DNA of 64,000 bases. Origin: a virus. This document shows positions 49,586 to 60,657 of the stretch, one piece after another (position 1 is the first letter of the stretch; each line of letters starts with the position of its first letter). The stretch is taken from positions 1 to 64,000 of IMG/VR virus record IMGVR_UViG_3300028607_003036; one strand, written 5' to 3'. The notes beneath the pieces were generated by a model. That model did no database searches. It was given only the letters and a program-made list of their open reading frames with translations, and had not been told where the DNA came from. Made by a program: the position numbers and the translations under genes.

Positions 49586-50583
49586 TTAAATCTCTTTACT
49601 ATCTTGAGAATTTTTGCTATTTCGTCCTGAGACTCTTGTTTAAAAATAGGAAACAAATCTTGTGGGTTTTCACATCGTGCAAACTGTTTCATTTTATTTA
49701 GGCGTTGTGACTGTATGATATATCCTTCTATCTTTAGATTTTTACATCTTAGCGATGCATCAGTATAATGCTCTTTGAATATAGAATTTTTATGACTACC
49801 GATATTTAAAGCCAATTCTTTTAGGTCTTTAGACTTAAAATCATCCTCATTAATTAAATTGATTAGTGGGGCCAAGTCAAGATCTAAAAAGTTAGGTTTA
49901 AATGGAATATCATTAGCTGTTTTGTCTGCTGTAAAATTAACTTTGGTAGATTGTTCTAAACTTCTAATCTGAAAGAATTCTGGTAATATATGTATCTTAC
50001 CACGAAGTGCAAGAATTAATCCTAATACTTTGTCAAAGTAACGAAGTCCCCAAATCTCAGGATACTTGAGATGAAACTTATGTATCTTTTTTTGAACATC
50101 CGTCCTAATTATATTATGATTTTTAGCTGAAAATGTATTCCAATGATGTTTTATTCTTTCTAGAGGATCGTCGTGATCTATCATCTCTACGAGATATTCA
50201 ACTGTTTCATAGTCAAGACTGTCTTCATAGAGTGCGGCGCCATGACCACCTACAGCCACACATTCTGGGTGTTTATCTAAATATTTCAAACACTTAGGAA
50301 TTGCCGGAAGTAATGTAAAATCGTCATCACAAGTGATTAACGTGTAGTCTGTGTCTACCATGTCTAACATCATATCAATTTTTTTGCAGTAGCTCCAGTT
50401 ACAATTCCAATTATATTCAATATTATATTCATCTACAATATTATCATTGTTAGAAATTATTAGTGGTTTTTCTGGAGTAGAATCAGCAACTATAATCTTA
50501 CCAGGAAAATCTTTGTAATATTCAAGACAACGTCTCAATGTTTTCCACCTATATTTTATTGGAATTATTATTGTTAAGTTCAT
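49582..50583 (-). CDS. GT2-like glycosyltransferase
   Basis: 333 aa from ATG 50583, overlapping the upstream TGA. NLTIIIPIKYRWKTLRRCLE, KIIVADSTPE, YTLITCDDDFTLLPAIPKCL (D-D-D at about 88-90) and CVAVGGHG are conserved with the next gene. Metal-dependent GT-A enzyme likely. One of three tandem paralogues. Confidence 0.75.
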   Translation of the reverse strand: MNLTIIIPIKYRWKTLRRCLEYYKDFPGKIIVADSTPEKPLIISNNDNIVDEYNIEYNWNCNWSYCKKIDMMLDMVDTDYTLITCDDDFTLLPAIPKCLKYLDKHPECVAVGGHGAALYEDSLDYETVEYLVEMIDHDDPLERIKHHWNTFSAKNHNIIRTDVQKKIHKFHLKYPEIWGLRYFDKVLGLILALRGKIHILPEFFQIRSLEQSTKVNFTADKTANDIPFKPNFLDLDLAPLINLINEDDFKSKDLKELALNIGSHKNSIFKEHYTDASLRCKNLKIEGYIIQSQRLNKMKQFARCENPQDLFPIFKQESQDEIAKILKIVKRFK

Positions 50584-51548
50584 TGCATCATATACTCTAC
50601 ACATTCTTGTAGTTCAGATTTATATTCACTTTGTTTGACTGAATTGTTAGAAAAAATAGAATATGGAAAATTATACGATAGATCAATCTTTGATGTAAAA
50701 TTTTCTGTTTCAAAGTGATTCTTAATTAGATTATATAATGTATTTTTGGATATATCACAATAATTGGCTAACGAGAGTAGATCTTCAGCTTCTAATAATC
50801 TTAAAGGAGTTGTATTTTTCATTTCTTCTTTAATTTTTGGTTGATTTATCACTCTTGATTGTGTGCTTCTAATTTGATATAAGATTGGTAACGTTTTTAC
50901 ATTTCCCAGTTTAGATAATATTACTAATAATAATCTCTCCAAATAATTAATTTTTGCTAAAGACTTGTTCTCTTGAAAAAATTTAAAACACTTTAATATT
51001 ATGTCACTCCTAAAACAGGCGTGGTTTCTAGCATAGAATGATTTATTTAAAATATTTTCTATTCTTCCAAGAGTATTATCTGAATAGAACTGTTCATTTG
51101 TACAACTAATATATGCTTCTGGATATTTAACTTTTACATCTACCCCGTCGTGTGATAAATTGTTCTTAAACTCATCTGGTTGAAATCCACTTTGTGGAAC
51201 ATGAATATATAAATCAGAATATTGACCATCAACACATACATAATCTAAATTTTTATCTAAAAACTCTACACATTTTGATATAGCTGATTTTATAACTAAA
51301 TCGTCATCAGCACATTCTATTGTATATTTAGTGTCTATGGTTTTGTAAACATTATACATTTTATCAAAGTAATTCATTTTTGGATAATATTGATATTCAA
51401 TCCAGTTGCACCGTTCTATTCCTTTAATTGGTTCATCTGAAGATTCTGCTAAGATTATTTTAAATGACTCGTTTTTATAAAAATGAAGTATACGATTTAC
51501 ATTTTCTTTTCTATTTTTTACAGTTATTATTAATGTTAAGTCTAGCAT
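50580..51548 (-). CDS. GT2-like glycosyltransferase
   Basis: 322 aa. LTLIITVKNRKENVNRILHF, FKIILAESSDE, YTIECADDDLVIKSAISKCV, YVCVDGQYSD. It carries the insert SGFQPDEFKNN shared with the oxygenase 48704-49585. Paralogue of 49582-50583 and 47511-48554. Confidence 0.75.
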   Translation of the reverse strand: MLDLTLIITVKNRKENVNRILHFYKNESFKIILAESSDEPIKGIERCNWIEYQYYPKMNYFDKMYNVYKTIDTKYTIECADDDLVIKSAISKCVEFLDKNLDYVCVDGQYSDLYIHVPQSGFQPDEFKNNLSHDGVDVKVKYPEAYISCTNEQFYSDNTLGRIENILNKSFYARNHACFRSDIILKCFKFFQENKSLAKINYLERLLLVILSKLGNVKTLPILYQIRSTQSRVINQPKIKEEMKNTTPLRLLEAEDLLSLANYCDISKNTLYNLIKNHFETENFTSKIDLSYNFPYSIFSNNSVKQSEYKSELQECVEYMMQ

Positions 51549-51575
51549 AATTCACATTTAGTTACAAATATCCAA

Positions 51576-52502
51576 TTATTCATAATCTTTTACCAATTTA
51601 ATTATTTTCTTAATATCTTCACTTGAAAGTTTATGATGTAGTGGCAAGCTTACAGTCTTGCTTGATTCTCTCTCAGATTTCTGAAACTGATATAATTGAA
51701 TTTGATTCTTAAATGATGGGTGGTATATCTTATTTTTATGAAGGCATGGGTAGTGAATTCCGCATGTAATACCATTTTCTTTCATATACTTAACAAATTT
51801 TTCATTGTTGTCAACCTGAATCCTATAGAGATGATCACTTTTATTTTGATAATTTAATGCATCATTATATATGGTACGTACTTCCGCAATTTTCTCTTTT
51901 CGTTCGTCAAGTGTTTTTAATTGCTGAAACGCTGCATACACTTGAGGAACAATCATATAATTGTTATATCCAATCATCAATTGGCGACCATGACTAAAAT
52001 CTAAACCACTCATAGCCTTTTGACGAAACCAATCTATACGACCTTTATCGTTGGACACGACGGCAGCACCACATAATGCTCCACATATTTTTGTGGGATA
52101 AAAACTGTATATAATAATATCACTACTATGTTTGACTTCGTCAAACTGATTTCTATCCAATCGGTGTGCCGAGTCAATGATACCGGGATATAATTGGTAA
52201 GACCACCCTACCCATTCAGTATCTTCTACAAAATTAAGAAAGTTATCCGAATTTATAATTGCATTAGCTACAACATATGGAAGTATTGTTGGTACACTTA
52301 TTGATTTTTTATATACATATTTTTGTTGTAGTGCTAAGGTGATGGCTGTGGTGGCGTTACTGATTAATGCCACGTATTTAGCGTTGGTATATTTGCAGAA
52401 AGCTTCTTCAAACTCAGGGACTACATCGTCGTATATTAAGTTTTTAAACTTAGAGCAATCTATGTTTCCATCGTATACTGGAAAAAGATTAATCACTAGC
52501 AT
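51576..52502 (-). CDS. DegT/DnrJ/EryC1/StrS-family PLP aminotransferase
   Basis: 308 aa, shorter than the usual ~370. VPEFEEAFCKYTNAKYVALI then SNATTAITLAL, and the PLP region IYSFYPTKICGALCGAAVVS with the Schiff-base Lys (YPTK). C-terminal LPLHHKLSSEDIKKIIKLVK is the family's 'lPlhp.ls.edv..v'. Aminates a keto-sugar nucleotide. The conserved 'D.aqa.G' step is replaced by GIIDSAHRLD. Confidence 0.82.
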   Translation of the reverse strand: MLVINLFPVYDGNIDCSKFKNLIYDDVVPEFEEAFCKYTNAKYVALISNATTAITLALQQKYVYKKSISVPTILPYVVANAIINSDNFLNFVEDTEWVGWSYQLYPGIIDSAHRLDRNQFDEVKHSSDIIIYSFYPTKICGALCGAAVVSNDKGRIDWFRQKAMSGLDFSHGRQLMIGYNNYMIVPQVYAAFQQLKTLDERKEKIAEVRTIYNDALNYQNKSDHLYRIQVDNNEKFVKYMKENGITCGIHYPCLHKNKIYHPSFKNQIQLYQFQKSERESSKTVSLPLHHKLSSEDIKKIIKLVKDYE

Positions 52503-52773
52503 TCTCCGAGTACATCAATCTTCTAAGAGCATGAACTGCTTTACCAGTTTTACAATCTTCATAATGACCACGCTCATCTGTTAAGTCTGCTTCGCATTCT
52601 ATACAAAGATTAGTAGGATTTGTTAATAAATAACCACCTTGTAATAGTTCATCAAATTTTTCAGCAATTTTCCAGAGATCTTCTAGTTCTTTTACAGCCG
52701 AATCTATACATGGTTCATCTTCTCTTCTACAAAATCCTGCAAGTGTTAGTTTACTACTATCTAAATCAAACAT
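52489..52773 (-). CDS. Small Cys-containing hypothetical protein
   Basis: 94 aa. A helix (SAVKELEDLWKIAEKFDELL) then NLCIECEADL...YEDCKTGKAV with a possible C-x2-C/C site. No family recognised. Overlaps both neighbours. Confidence 0.5.
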   Translation of the reverse strand: MFDLDSSKLTLAGFCRREDEPCIDSAVKELEDLWKIAEKFDELLQGGYLLTNPTNLCIECEADLTDERGHYEDCKTGKAVHALRRLMYSENASD

Positions 52774-53239
52774 TATGATTTCTCCGTATAATTATCGTAT
52801 AAATATTTACCAATATATCTCATTTCCTCTATTGAAATTTTCTGGTCTAGTCTTGACTGATTAGGATCTGTGAAATCTGATTTAAATAGATTATCATACC
52901 AATCTGCTACACTAAATAATATGCTTTTATTATAATCATTATATTGTATTGCATATACAGAAAATCCTGTTGGCCTGTAATAACATGAATAATTTAGAGT
53001 TATAGAATGGTTATGTATACATATATCTTTACCAATGGGGCCAATATTCATATTTATGAAATATTCTTGTGGAAAATACGAACCTATAAAAGTTTCTATT
53101 CCTATTTCATGATCAGGTTCAAAAAACTTTATTCCTTCTTGTAAAATCTCTTGAGCGTGTTGCCCTAATTTAAATTCTGGCTTAGGTAATTTTACAAATG
53201 GAATTAAACTAAGCGACGCTAGGAAACCTCTTCTAATCA

Positions 53240-53240
<1 letters not shown>
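52773..53240 (-). CDS. Tat-like N-terminus (IRRGFL) protein
   Basis: 155 aa. MIRRGFLASLSLIPFVKLPK: twin arginine, F-L, short hydrophobic run. The body (ETFIGSYFPQEYFINMNIGP, IHNHSITLNYSCYYRPTG) is beta-rich with a C-terminal helix. Fourth longer member of the RR-type group. Overlaps the CmcI-like gene by one base. Confidence 0.6.
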
Positions 53241-55217
<1,977 letters not shown>

Positions 55218-55224
<7 letters not shown>

Positions 55225-55505
55225 TATTCTCCCGTAATAGTAGTTCCATTTGATTTAACAGCAAGGTAGTGATTTCTATCTACAAATATTTTAGACTCAT
55301 TTATAGGAATGTCAAATATTATAGCGTCGTCTATCCCATCTGCTAATCCAAAATCTTTTCCGTAATAGTTTAATGAAACCTCTGAGAATCTTTTAATATC
55401 ATCTACATAAATTATTTCTATTTGCCACTCCATATGTTCAATGATATCTAGAAAGATAACAAATTTTGATTTATTATAAGTTTTACCATTTGTTTTATAG
55501 CTCAT
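55218..55505 (-). CDS. Hypothetical protein in sugar cassette
   Basis: 95 aa, beta-rich (SKFVIFLDIIEHMEWQIEII, SKIFVDRNHYLAVKSNG). No recognised domain. Coupled to both neighbours (4-8 nt overlaps), so co-expressed with the acetyltransferase and aminotransferase. Confidence 0.5.
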
Positions 55506-56137
55506 ATTTTTTTAAGGAATCTGGCCGGATTCCCCACCCAAATTTCGTTATCTGGTACATCATGTAAAACGACACTGCCGGCACCTACTATTGAATTTTC
55601 TCCTATTGTAACGCCGGGAATTACTGTTGCTCCAGCACATATCCAGGCATTTTCTTTAACAGTAACACATCCACATAGTGTAGCATTTGGAGCGATTTCT
55701 ACACCATCTTCTAATATACACTCGTGATCTATAGAACAACACTGATTTAGTATGACCCAGTTACCTATCTTAACTTTGGTTCCTATTGTTACACGGGGTG
55801 ATATTTGTAATCCTTTTCCAAGTTTTAGATCATAGTTAGTAACGGTACTTTTATGTGCAAGAAGATGTGGTTTTAATCCCCATTTTTCTAGTCTTTCTGA
55901 TATTAGTCTGCGTTCTTTTGCATATGGATTTCCAATAGTTACACAGAAATAATCAACCCCATCTTTATCTAGTCGTTTTTGTAATCCACAACATTTATCA
56001 CTAAATACTTCTTGCCCCTCGTATTCTCTTTTATATCTATCTATCATATGAGATATGGTTAAATCATAATTGTAGAGAGCTATAGGTTTCATTATTTCAA
56101 ACTGACCACCTATCCCGTAAAATACAATATATTTCAT
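55502..56137 (-). CDS. NeuD/PglD/QdtC-like hexapeptide acyltransferase
   Basis: 211 aa from ATG 56137 (TTG 56143 rejected). N-terminal nucleotide-binding-like part, then left-handed beta-helix hexapeptides (LGKGLQISPRVTIGTKVKIG, GVEIAPNATLCGCVTVKENA, GATVIPGVTIGENSIVGAGS) and end VPDNEIWVGNPARFLKK. Likely N-acylates the 4- or 3-amino sugar. Confidence 0.88.
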   Translation of the reverse strand: MKYIVFYGIGGQFEIMKPIALYNYDLTISHMIDRYKREYEGQEVFSDKCCGLQKRLDKDGVDYFCVTIGNPYAKERRLISERLEKWGLKPHLLAHKSTVTNYDLKLGKGLQISPRVTIGTKVKIGNWVILNQCCSIDHECILEDGVEIAPNATLCGCVTVKENAWICAGATVIPGVTIGENSIVGAGSVVLHDVPDNEIWVGNPARFLKKI

Positions 56138-56171
56138 AACCAATCTACTGTGTCTGACATTGGTATTAACA

Positions 56172-57140
56172 TCATAGATTAATATTTCTTAAAGCTTTTA
56201 GGGTTTCTTCTATACATTCATATACTGAGCCTTGGGGAAGAAGTCTTTTATGATATATACGTGGATCATAATAATCCTTTGCACCAAAGTTGGGAAATGC
56301 AAATAGTTTTCTCATTTTTGAGCTGGAAACTTTGTAATTATATTGATTTATTAATGGAGAATCAACCCACTCTATATCAAAGTATTTTTGTACAGATAAC
56401 ATTGATAAAATCCGCTTAAGAGTATAATTTTTTGTTAAAATATTTAAAGTTTCATTTTTATATTTACTATATGTGGCACATATATGAACAACTTCTAAAC
56501 AATCAGTCAAACAAAGATAAGGTCTATAAAAATTGAGAGCTTCGGTCCAGACTGGAAGTGGCTTTCGCATTATTGAATTAAAACAAAATTTGTTGACGGC
56601 TGTCTGATTTCTCCACCCCGGCGACCACCCACAAATAGTTCCAAATCTAAGTATCATATAATCCATATCTCTTTGAATATCTTTTCTTAAATATTTTTCA
56701 ACTTCAAACTTACCGTCAGCATAGGGTGATTGAGGATTAATTGTTCCTTCGTCAAATTCTTTAATTGGAGTATCATCTTGAGATAAACCATAAATACTTG
56801 TGCTTGAGGGGAAGATAAATTTTTGAACCTTTGCTAATGTACACTTATCTATAAAATCAATAGTATCATCAACATTAACCTGTTTTACCAAAACTTCGTT
56901 ATCAAATGATTTAGACGCATCTACAATAGCTGCTAGATGAATAACTGTATCGAATTGTCTCAAAAAATCTATAGATAGATCTTGAAAGGATGACTCTACA
57001 AAATTTATACTGCGTGGCAGATTAAATAAAGAACAATATCTTTGAGTATGAAAATTATCAACGGCGGTTATATCTGTTTTCCAATTATGGAGAAGATAGC
57101 TACCAATGTAGCCTGCGGCTCCAGTTAAAAGAGTTCTCAT
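56172..57140 (-). CDS. NAD-dependent nucleotide-sugar epimerase/dehydratase
   Basis: 322 aa, extended SDR. GAAGYIGSYLL (NAD loop), HLAAIVDASKSFDNEV, SSTSIYGLSQDD and SPYADGKFEVEKYL (catalytic Y-x3-K with D-G between). Closest in pattern to GalE/UDP-glucose epimerase-type SDRs. Exact substrate unknown. Coupled to the ketoisomerase by 4 nt. Confidence 0.88.
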   Translation of the reverse strand: MRTLLTGAAGYIGSYLLHNWKTDITAVDNFHTQRYCSLFNLPRSINFVESSFQDLSIDFLRQFDTVIHLAAIVDASKSFDNEVLVKQVNVDDTIDFIDKCTLAKVQKFIFPSSTSIYGLSQDDTPIKEFDEGTINPQSPYADGKFEVEKYLRKDIQRDMDYMILRFGTICGWSPGWRNQTAVNKFCFNSIMRKPLPVWTEALNFYRPYLCLTDCLEVVHICATYSKYKNETLNILTKNYTLKRILSMLSVQKYFDIEWVDSPLINQYNYKVSSSKMRKLFAFPNFGAKDYYDPRIYHKRLLPQGSVYECIEETLKALRNINL

Positions 57141-57583
57141 TTTAATTCCTCAATAATATATAAAAGGTATTCTTGCCAGCTATTAATATAATCTTCTTTA
57201 CTATACTTTCGATCCCAAAATACTAACAAAGACGTATCTCTTGTATAATATATCTCCTCACTCCAAACCATATATGGAACTAAAATAGAATCTCCCGGTT
57301 TTAATATATATTTAGTAAATTTTTCATATAAATCTCTACATGTTACTTGAATAGTTCCATTTAAACATATCATTAATTGAGAAGTATTAAGATGAGCGTG
57401 TTTTCCCCGTATTTCTCCGGGATCTACTCTTACTACTGAAAAACAATGTATAGGTTTAAATGGCATAGTGGAAAAATCATAAGCAGTTAATGTTCCTCCA
57501 CCACTTGAAAATCCAGGAAAACCACTTAATTGTACATCATTTATAGTGGGATATTGTTTTTGTTTTTTCATAAATCTTTTCAT
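57137..57583 (-). CDS. QdtA/FdtA-like dTDP-sugar 3,4-ketoisomerase (WxcM-like cupin)
   Basis: 148 aa. FSVVRVDPGEIRGKHAHLNT followed by SQLMICLNGTIQVTC is the family signature (RG.HAH....q.li...G); LKPGDSILVPYMVWSEEI completes the cupin. Acts on dTDP-4-keto-6-deoxyglucose. The start is the first ATG (basic tail KRFMKKQKQ), which may be a few residues too long. Confidence 0.88.
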   Translation of the reverse strand: MKRFMKKQKQYPTINDVQLSGFPGFSSGGGTLTAYDFSTMPFKPIHCFSVVRVDPGEIRGKHAHLNTSQLMICLNGTIQVTCRDLYEKFTKYILKPGDSILVPYMVWSEEIYYTRDTSLLVFWDRKYSKEDYINSWQEYLLYIIEELK

Positions 57584-57610
57584 TGTTTTTTTTTGGATAT
57601 TGATCTATAT

Positions 57611-58066
57611 TTATCTATTTTCTAGACTCCAATTTTCACCAAAGCTTCCAACAGGAAGTTTAAAATCATCATTTGGTGTCCACTTTTTATCTAACCAATA
57701 AAGCAAAATAGCTTCCTCGCTGCCAATATTCATATAACCATGGTAAGAATGGTATGGTAGTTCAAGAACTTGTGGGTTTTTATCTGATAGATAATGAAAT
57801 TTCATTTCATATAAATCTGAACACCAACCTCCTATACTTTTTGATATTACTTCTTTACATGCAAAAATTGTACTTTCTGGATGTATGGACTCAGCAATTC
57901 CAACTTTTAACTGTCCCTTAATTAAAAACCAATAATCTAAATATTCATGAGCGTGCCATGCAGAAATAGATCCATTAGCAGGAATGTAGGACACATTAAC
58001 TTGTCCATGATCCATAGGAAATATATCCATGAGAGATTGTTTTCTATCATCTTGAAAAAATTTCAT
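57611..58066 (-). CDS. RmlC-like cupin
   Basis: 151 aa. VNVSYIPANGSISAWHAHEY, DYWFLIKGQLKVGIAE and LELPYHSYHGYMNIGSEEAI form an RmlC-type jelly roll (dTDP-4-dehydrorhamnose 3,5-epimerase-like), though the classical His-Asp dyad pattern cannot be confirmed here. A second cupin next to the ketoisomerase; the pair may act on the same keto-sugar. Confidence 0.75.
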   Translation of the reverse strand: MKFFQDDRKQSLMDIFPMDHGQVNVSYIPANGSISAWHAHEYLDYWFLIKGQLKVGIAESIHPESTIFACKEVISKSIGGWCSDLYEMKFHYLSDKNPQVLELPYHSYHGYMNIGSEEAILLYWLDKKWTPNDDFKLPVGSFGENWSLENR

Positions 58067-58073
58067 AGTTTCG

Positions 58074-58160
58074 CTACTTCAGCCATTTAATACAGGCGGC
58101 AACTCCAAGGGTAACTGCGAAAACGATTAAACATATCATACCTATTGCTAAAAAATCCAT
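58074..58160 (-). CDS. 28-aa membrane peptide
   Basis: ATG 58160 overlaps the TAA of the sulfotransferase (TAATG), with GAGG 7-8 nt upstream. MDFLAIGMICLIVFAVTLGV then AACIKWLK, one TM helix with a basic end. Ends TAG at 58074, 7 nt before the next ATG. Confidence 0.6.
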   Translation of the reverse strand: MDFLAIGMICLIVFAVTLGVAACIKWLK

Positions 58161-58867
58161 TATAATACCTCGTTCTTATCTACAGAATATTTAATAATAC
58201 TAGGATCTAACACAAATCTCGAAATAATACCGTCCCAATCATATCCAAATAATTGACATTCTCTATCACAACATAGAGAGACAAGCTGTTTCGTATTATA
58301 GTTATAGAATGATTTATAATCTGTTTTATTAGTAGAAGCGTTAATTTTTTCTTTTTTCCCAACTTTAATATCAATACTATCACAAAGATTGTATAACTCT
58401 TCACTTAGATTCTCGGTACGAAGTATAAAATCTGGTACACAATCTCCTTTCACATTGAATAGATTATAGTATAAGAAGTTTTTTTGATAATATTGGAAGC
58501 TGTCATTATTAAACCGCTGAGAATAGAAATTTTTAACAAATTGAGGAAATGTTTCTCCATATACATTCTCATGTTCTTTTGGTCCGGACATAATCCAGCG
58601 GAATGCTACAAGTTTTCCACGTGCAGGATTAGATTGGTGTTTCTTGGTCCACCAACTTACCAACAAATCATAGGGGTTTCTTATCGTCGTAAAACAAACG
58701 GCTTTCCCTTGATCTTTTTCTCTATAAAATTGCTCATATAACTTAATACGATCTTCTAGTTTTTCACTTTCATCAAAATAAAAAAATCTGTGGCCTTTTT
58801 CGTGTTCAAGAACCTTTTTACAATATGTACTGCCGGTTCTTGGTATGGCTAGATAATAGAGATTCAT
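58160..58867 (-). CDS. Sulfotransferase
   Basis: 235 aa. 5'-PSB loop YLAIPRTGSTYCKKVL and 3'-PB region CFTTIRNPYDLLVSWW (S as in PAPS-binding R-x-P-y-d-l-..S-w-w). Heparan/chondroitin-type small sulfotransferase fold. Transfers sulfate from PAPS, probably to the glycan. A small ORF in another frame (58207-58404) is ignored. Confidence 0.87.
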   Translation of the reverse strand: MNLYYLAIPRTGSTYCKKVLEHEKGHRFFYFDESEKLEDRIKLYEQFYREKDQGKAVCFTTIRNPYDLLVSWWTKKHQSNPARGKLVAFRWIMSGPKEHENVYGETFPQFVKNFYSQRFNNDSFQYYQKNFLYYNLFNVKGDCVPDFILRTENLSEELYNLCDSIDIKVGKKEKINASTNKTDYKSFYNYNTKQLVSLCCDRECQLFGYDWDGIISRFVLDPSIIKYSVDKNEVL

Positions 58868-59059
58868 TTAATCTTCTCCAAACACTCTGTCCTGACATTT
58901 CTGACACATCTTAGATATATTCCATTCCTTGCGAGAGATTTTATTTCTAAATCCATCTTCAGATTGTTTTTTTCCACATTGAGAGCAGTGATTTTGATGA
59001 TTATCATAACCATGTGGAGCTATCTTGTTTAGAAATGCTTCCATTTCAGGTGATTTCAT
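58868..59059 (-). CDS. Small zinc-finger protein
   Basis: 63 aa from ATG 59059 (GAGGT 5 nt upstream). HCSQCGKKQSEDGF and MCQKCQDRV form one C2-C2 zinc site. A longer start at 59077 is not needed. Its start overlaps the stop of the C-methyltransferase. Confidence 0.6.
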   Translation of the reverse strand: MKSPEMEAFLNKIAPHGYDNHQNHCSQCGKKQSEDGFRNKISRKEWNISKMCQKCQDRVFGED

Positions 59060-60302
59060 TTTTAACCTCATGTACATAGGGCTGTGTGGTTATCCAAGTT
59101 CCCTTAAAATTATTGTGTTTCTTAAGGATCTCATCCTGATAGTTAGGAGCGGCAAGATAAATAACATCTGCTACTTCATTTAAATCTTCTGGTTCCTTTA
59201 CGATGGGAATATGTGTTAGTGAAGTAAATTTACCAATTTTTTCTAAAGTTGTATCTGTAATACATTCAATCAGATCTCGTGAATAATTCATATCCATTTT
59301 TGTTTTATCAGCATCTTCATGACCGTTTATTACATAATTTAAATATGAATAGATAGTACTAGATTTACTTGTTGCACCAAAAGCCATTTTTCTTTTACCA
59401 AAATTATTTTCTAAATATTCATAGAATTTTTCTATATTCCCTCTTACCTGTTCAGCAAATCTAAAATATGTTTCCAGTTCTTGTAATTTTGCGGTACTTT
59501 CTTCATATCCGAGCAATCCATTCATATCATCATCATAAGGAATATTAAAATTTCCTTTTTCAAAGAAGTATCGTTGAGAACCCATATGAATATCTGGTAA
59601 TTCCTGTATCTTTACTAATCTTAACCCATGGTTATATGAGATTTTCTCTAATGCTATTCCTGAAAATATATAATGATGTTCATCATAAAATTGAGAATAT
59701 GCACAACTCTTGATTGTATGTGATAATGATGGATCTTCAGTAATTAAAACTCCGCCATCTTTTAATGCTATGAAACACGCTTCAAAGAATTCATCTATAT
59801 CTGAAACATGACACGCACAATTAGTCGCATAAATTAAATCAAATTGACCACACTCTTCTTTTACTATCTTTGCATTTGATATATTCCAGAAAAATGGATA
59901 ACACCTGTATCCTTCATTGTTTAGCTGATCGCAAAAGTTTTCACATGGTTCTACAGAAACTGCCTGATTTGTTAGAAAATTCTTTAGGAAAGTTCCATCG
60001 TTGCTACCAATTTCTAGTATTTTTTCACATTCAAAATTCTGTTTGATATAATCGGCAGCACTTTTAAAATGTCGTCTCATTGTTTGAGAACCACCAGTAC
60101 GGTACGGGTAGTCTTTATTAAACATTAGCTTTGCATCAGGTTGCTCAACTAGTGAGACTAAGTAGTTCTCGGTATTAAATTGAACTTTAAGAGGAAAAGA
60201 ATATTCAGTTGCTTTACCACTTTCGTAGGAGTCTTTCTCTTCTTTTGTAATGAACTTGTTTGAAAGGGGTTGAATTCCTAGGTCCAAAAATGTATGTTTC
60301 AT
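59046..60302 (-). CDS. Sugar C-methyltransferase (TylCIII/NovU-like)
   Basis: 418 aa. FLDLGIQPLSNKF near residue 4 is the conserved end of the N-terminal module; EKILEIGSNDGTFLKNFL is the SAM loop; FDLIYATNCACHVSDIDEFF and GVLITEDPSLSHTIKSCAYS follow, then the C-terminal KRKMAFGATSKSSTIYSYLN domain. The N-terminal Cys4 zinc motif (CR.Cgs) that normally precedes 'LDLG.qPl.N' is absent, so the gene starts late in the family frame. Confidence 0.87.
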   Translation of the reverse strand: MKHTFLDLGIQPLSNKFITKEEKDSYESGKATEYSFPLKVQFNTENYLVSLVEQPDAKLMFNKDYPYRTGGSQTMRRHFKSAADYIKQNFECEKILEIGSNDGTFLKNFLTNQAVSVEPCENFCDQLNNEGYRCYPFFWNISNAKIVKEECGQFDLIYATNCACHVSDIDEFFEACFIALKDGGVLITEDPSLSHTIKSCAYSQFYDEHHYIFSGIALEKISYNHGLRLVKIQELPDIHMGSQRYFFEKGNFNIPYDDDMNGLLGYEESTAKLQELETYFRFAEQVRGNIEKFYEYLENNFGKRKMAFGATSKSSTIYSYLNYVINGHEDADKTKMDMNYSRDLIECITDTTLEKIGKFTSLTHIPIVKEPEDLNEVADVIYLAAPNYQDEILKKHNNFKGTWITTQPYVHEVKNEIT

Positions 60303-60303
60303 T

Positions 60304-60615
60304 TTATTTTTCCTTCAAGTTATGACTTTGTAATTCTTGATGTTGTTTATATGCATGATCAAACATTTCTTTATAAGCCCTGTTTAATAATTTTAGTTCC
60401 CTCTTTTGGTTTCTGACCTTATGTTCTAAATGTCCAATATACTCTATACGATTTATATTTGGTTCATTCGTAGTTGCCAGTAACATTTCTACTAACACTT
60501 CTTTGTTTTTATATTTTTGGCACAGCCTATCATATTCATAGTTGACACGATCATTCCAGCACAGCTTTTGGTTGTGATTCCATCTTAGATATTTTCCTAT
60601 TAACCATTTAATCAT
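60304..60615 (-). CDS. Hypothetical coiled-coil protein
   Basis: 103 aa, nearly all helical with a long charged coil (VRNQKRELKLLNRAYKEMFD). N-terminus MIKWLIGKYLRWNHNQKLCW is basic/aromatic. No family. Between two sugar enzymes, 2 nt from the C-methyltransferase start. Confidence 0.5.
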   Translation of the reverse strand: MIKWLIGKYLRWNHNQKLCWNDRVNYEYDRLCQKYKNKEVLVEMLLATTNEPNINRIEYIGHLEHKVRNQKRELKLLNRAYKEMFDHAYKQHQELQSHNLKEK

Positions 60616-60657
60616 TGTTTGTTTGTAGTTTGTGATAATAATTTATCTTTTTTAGGA

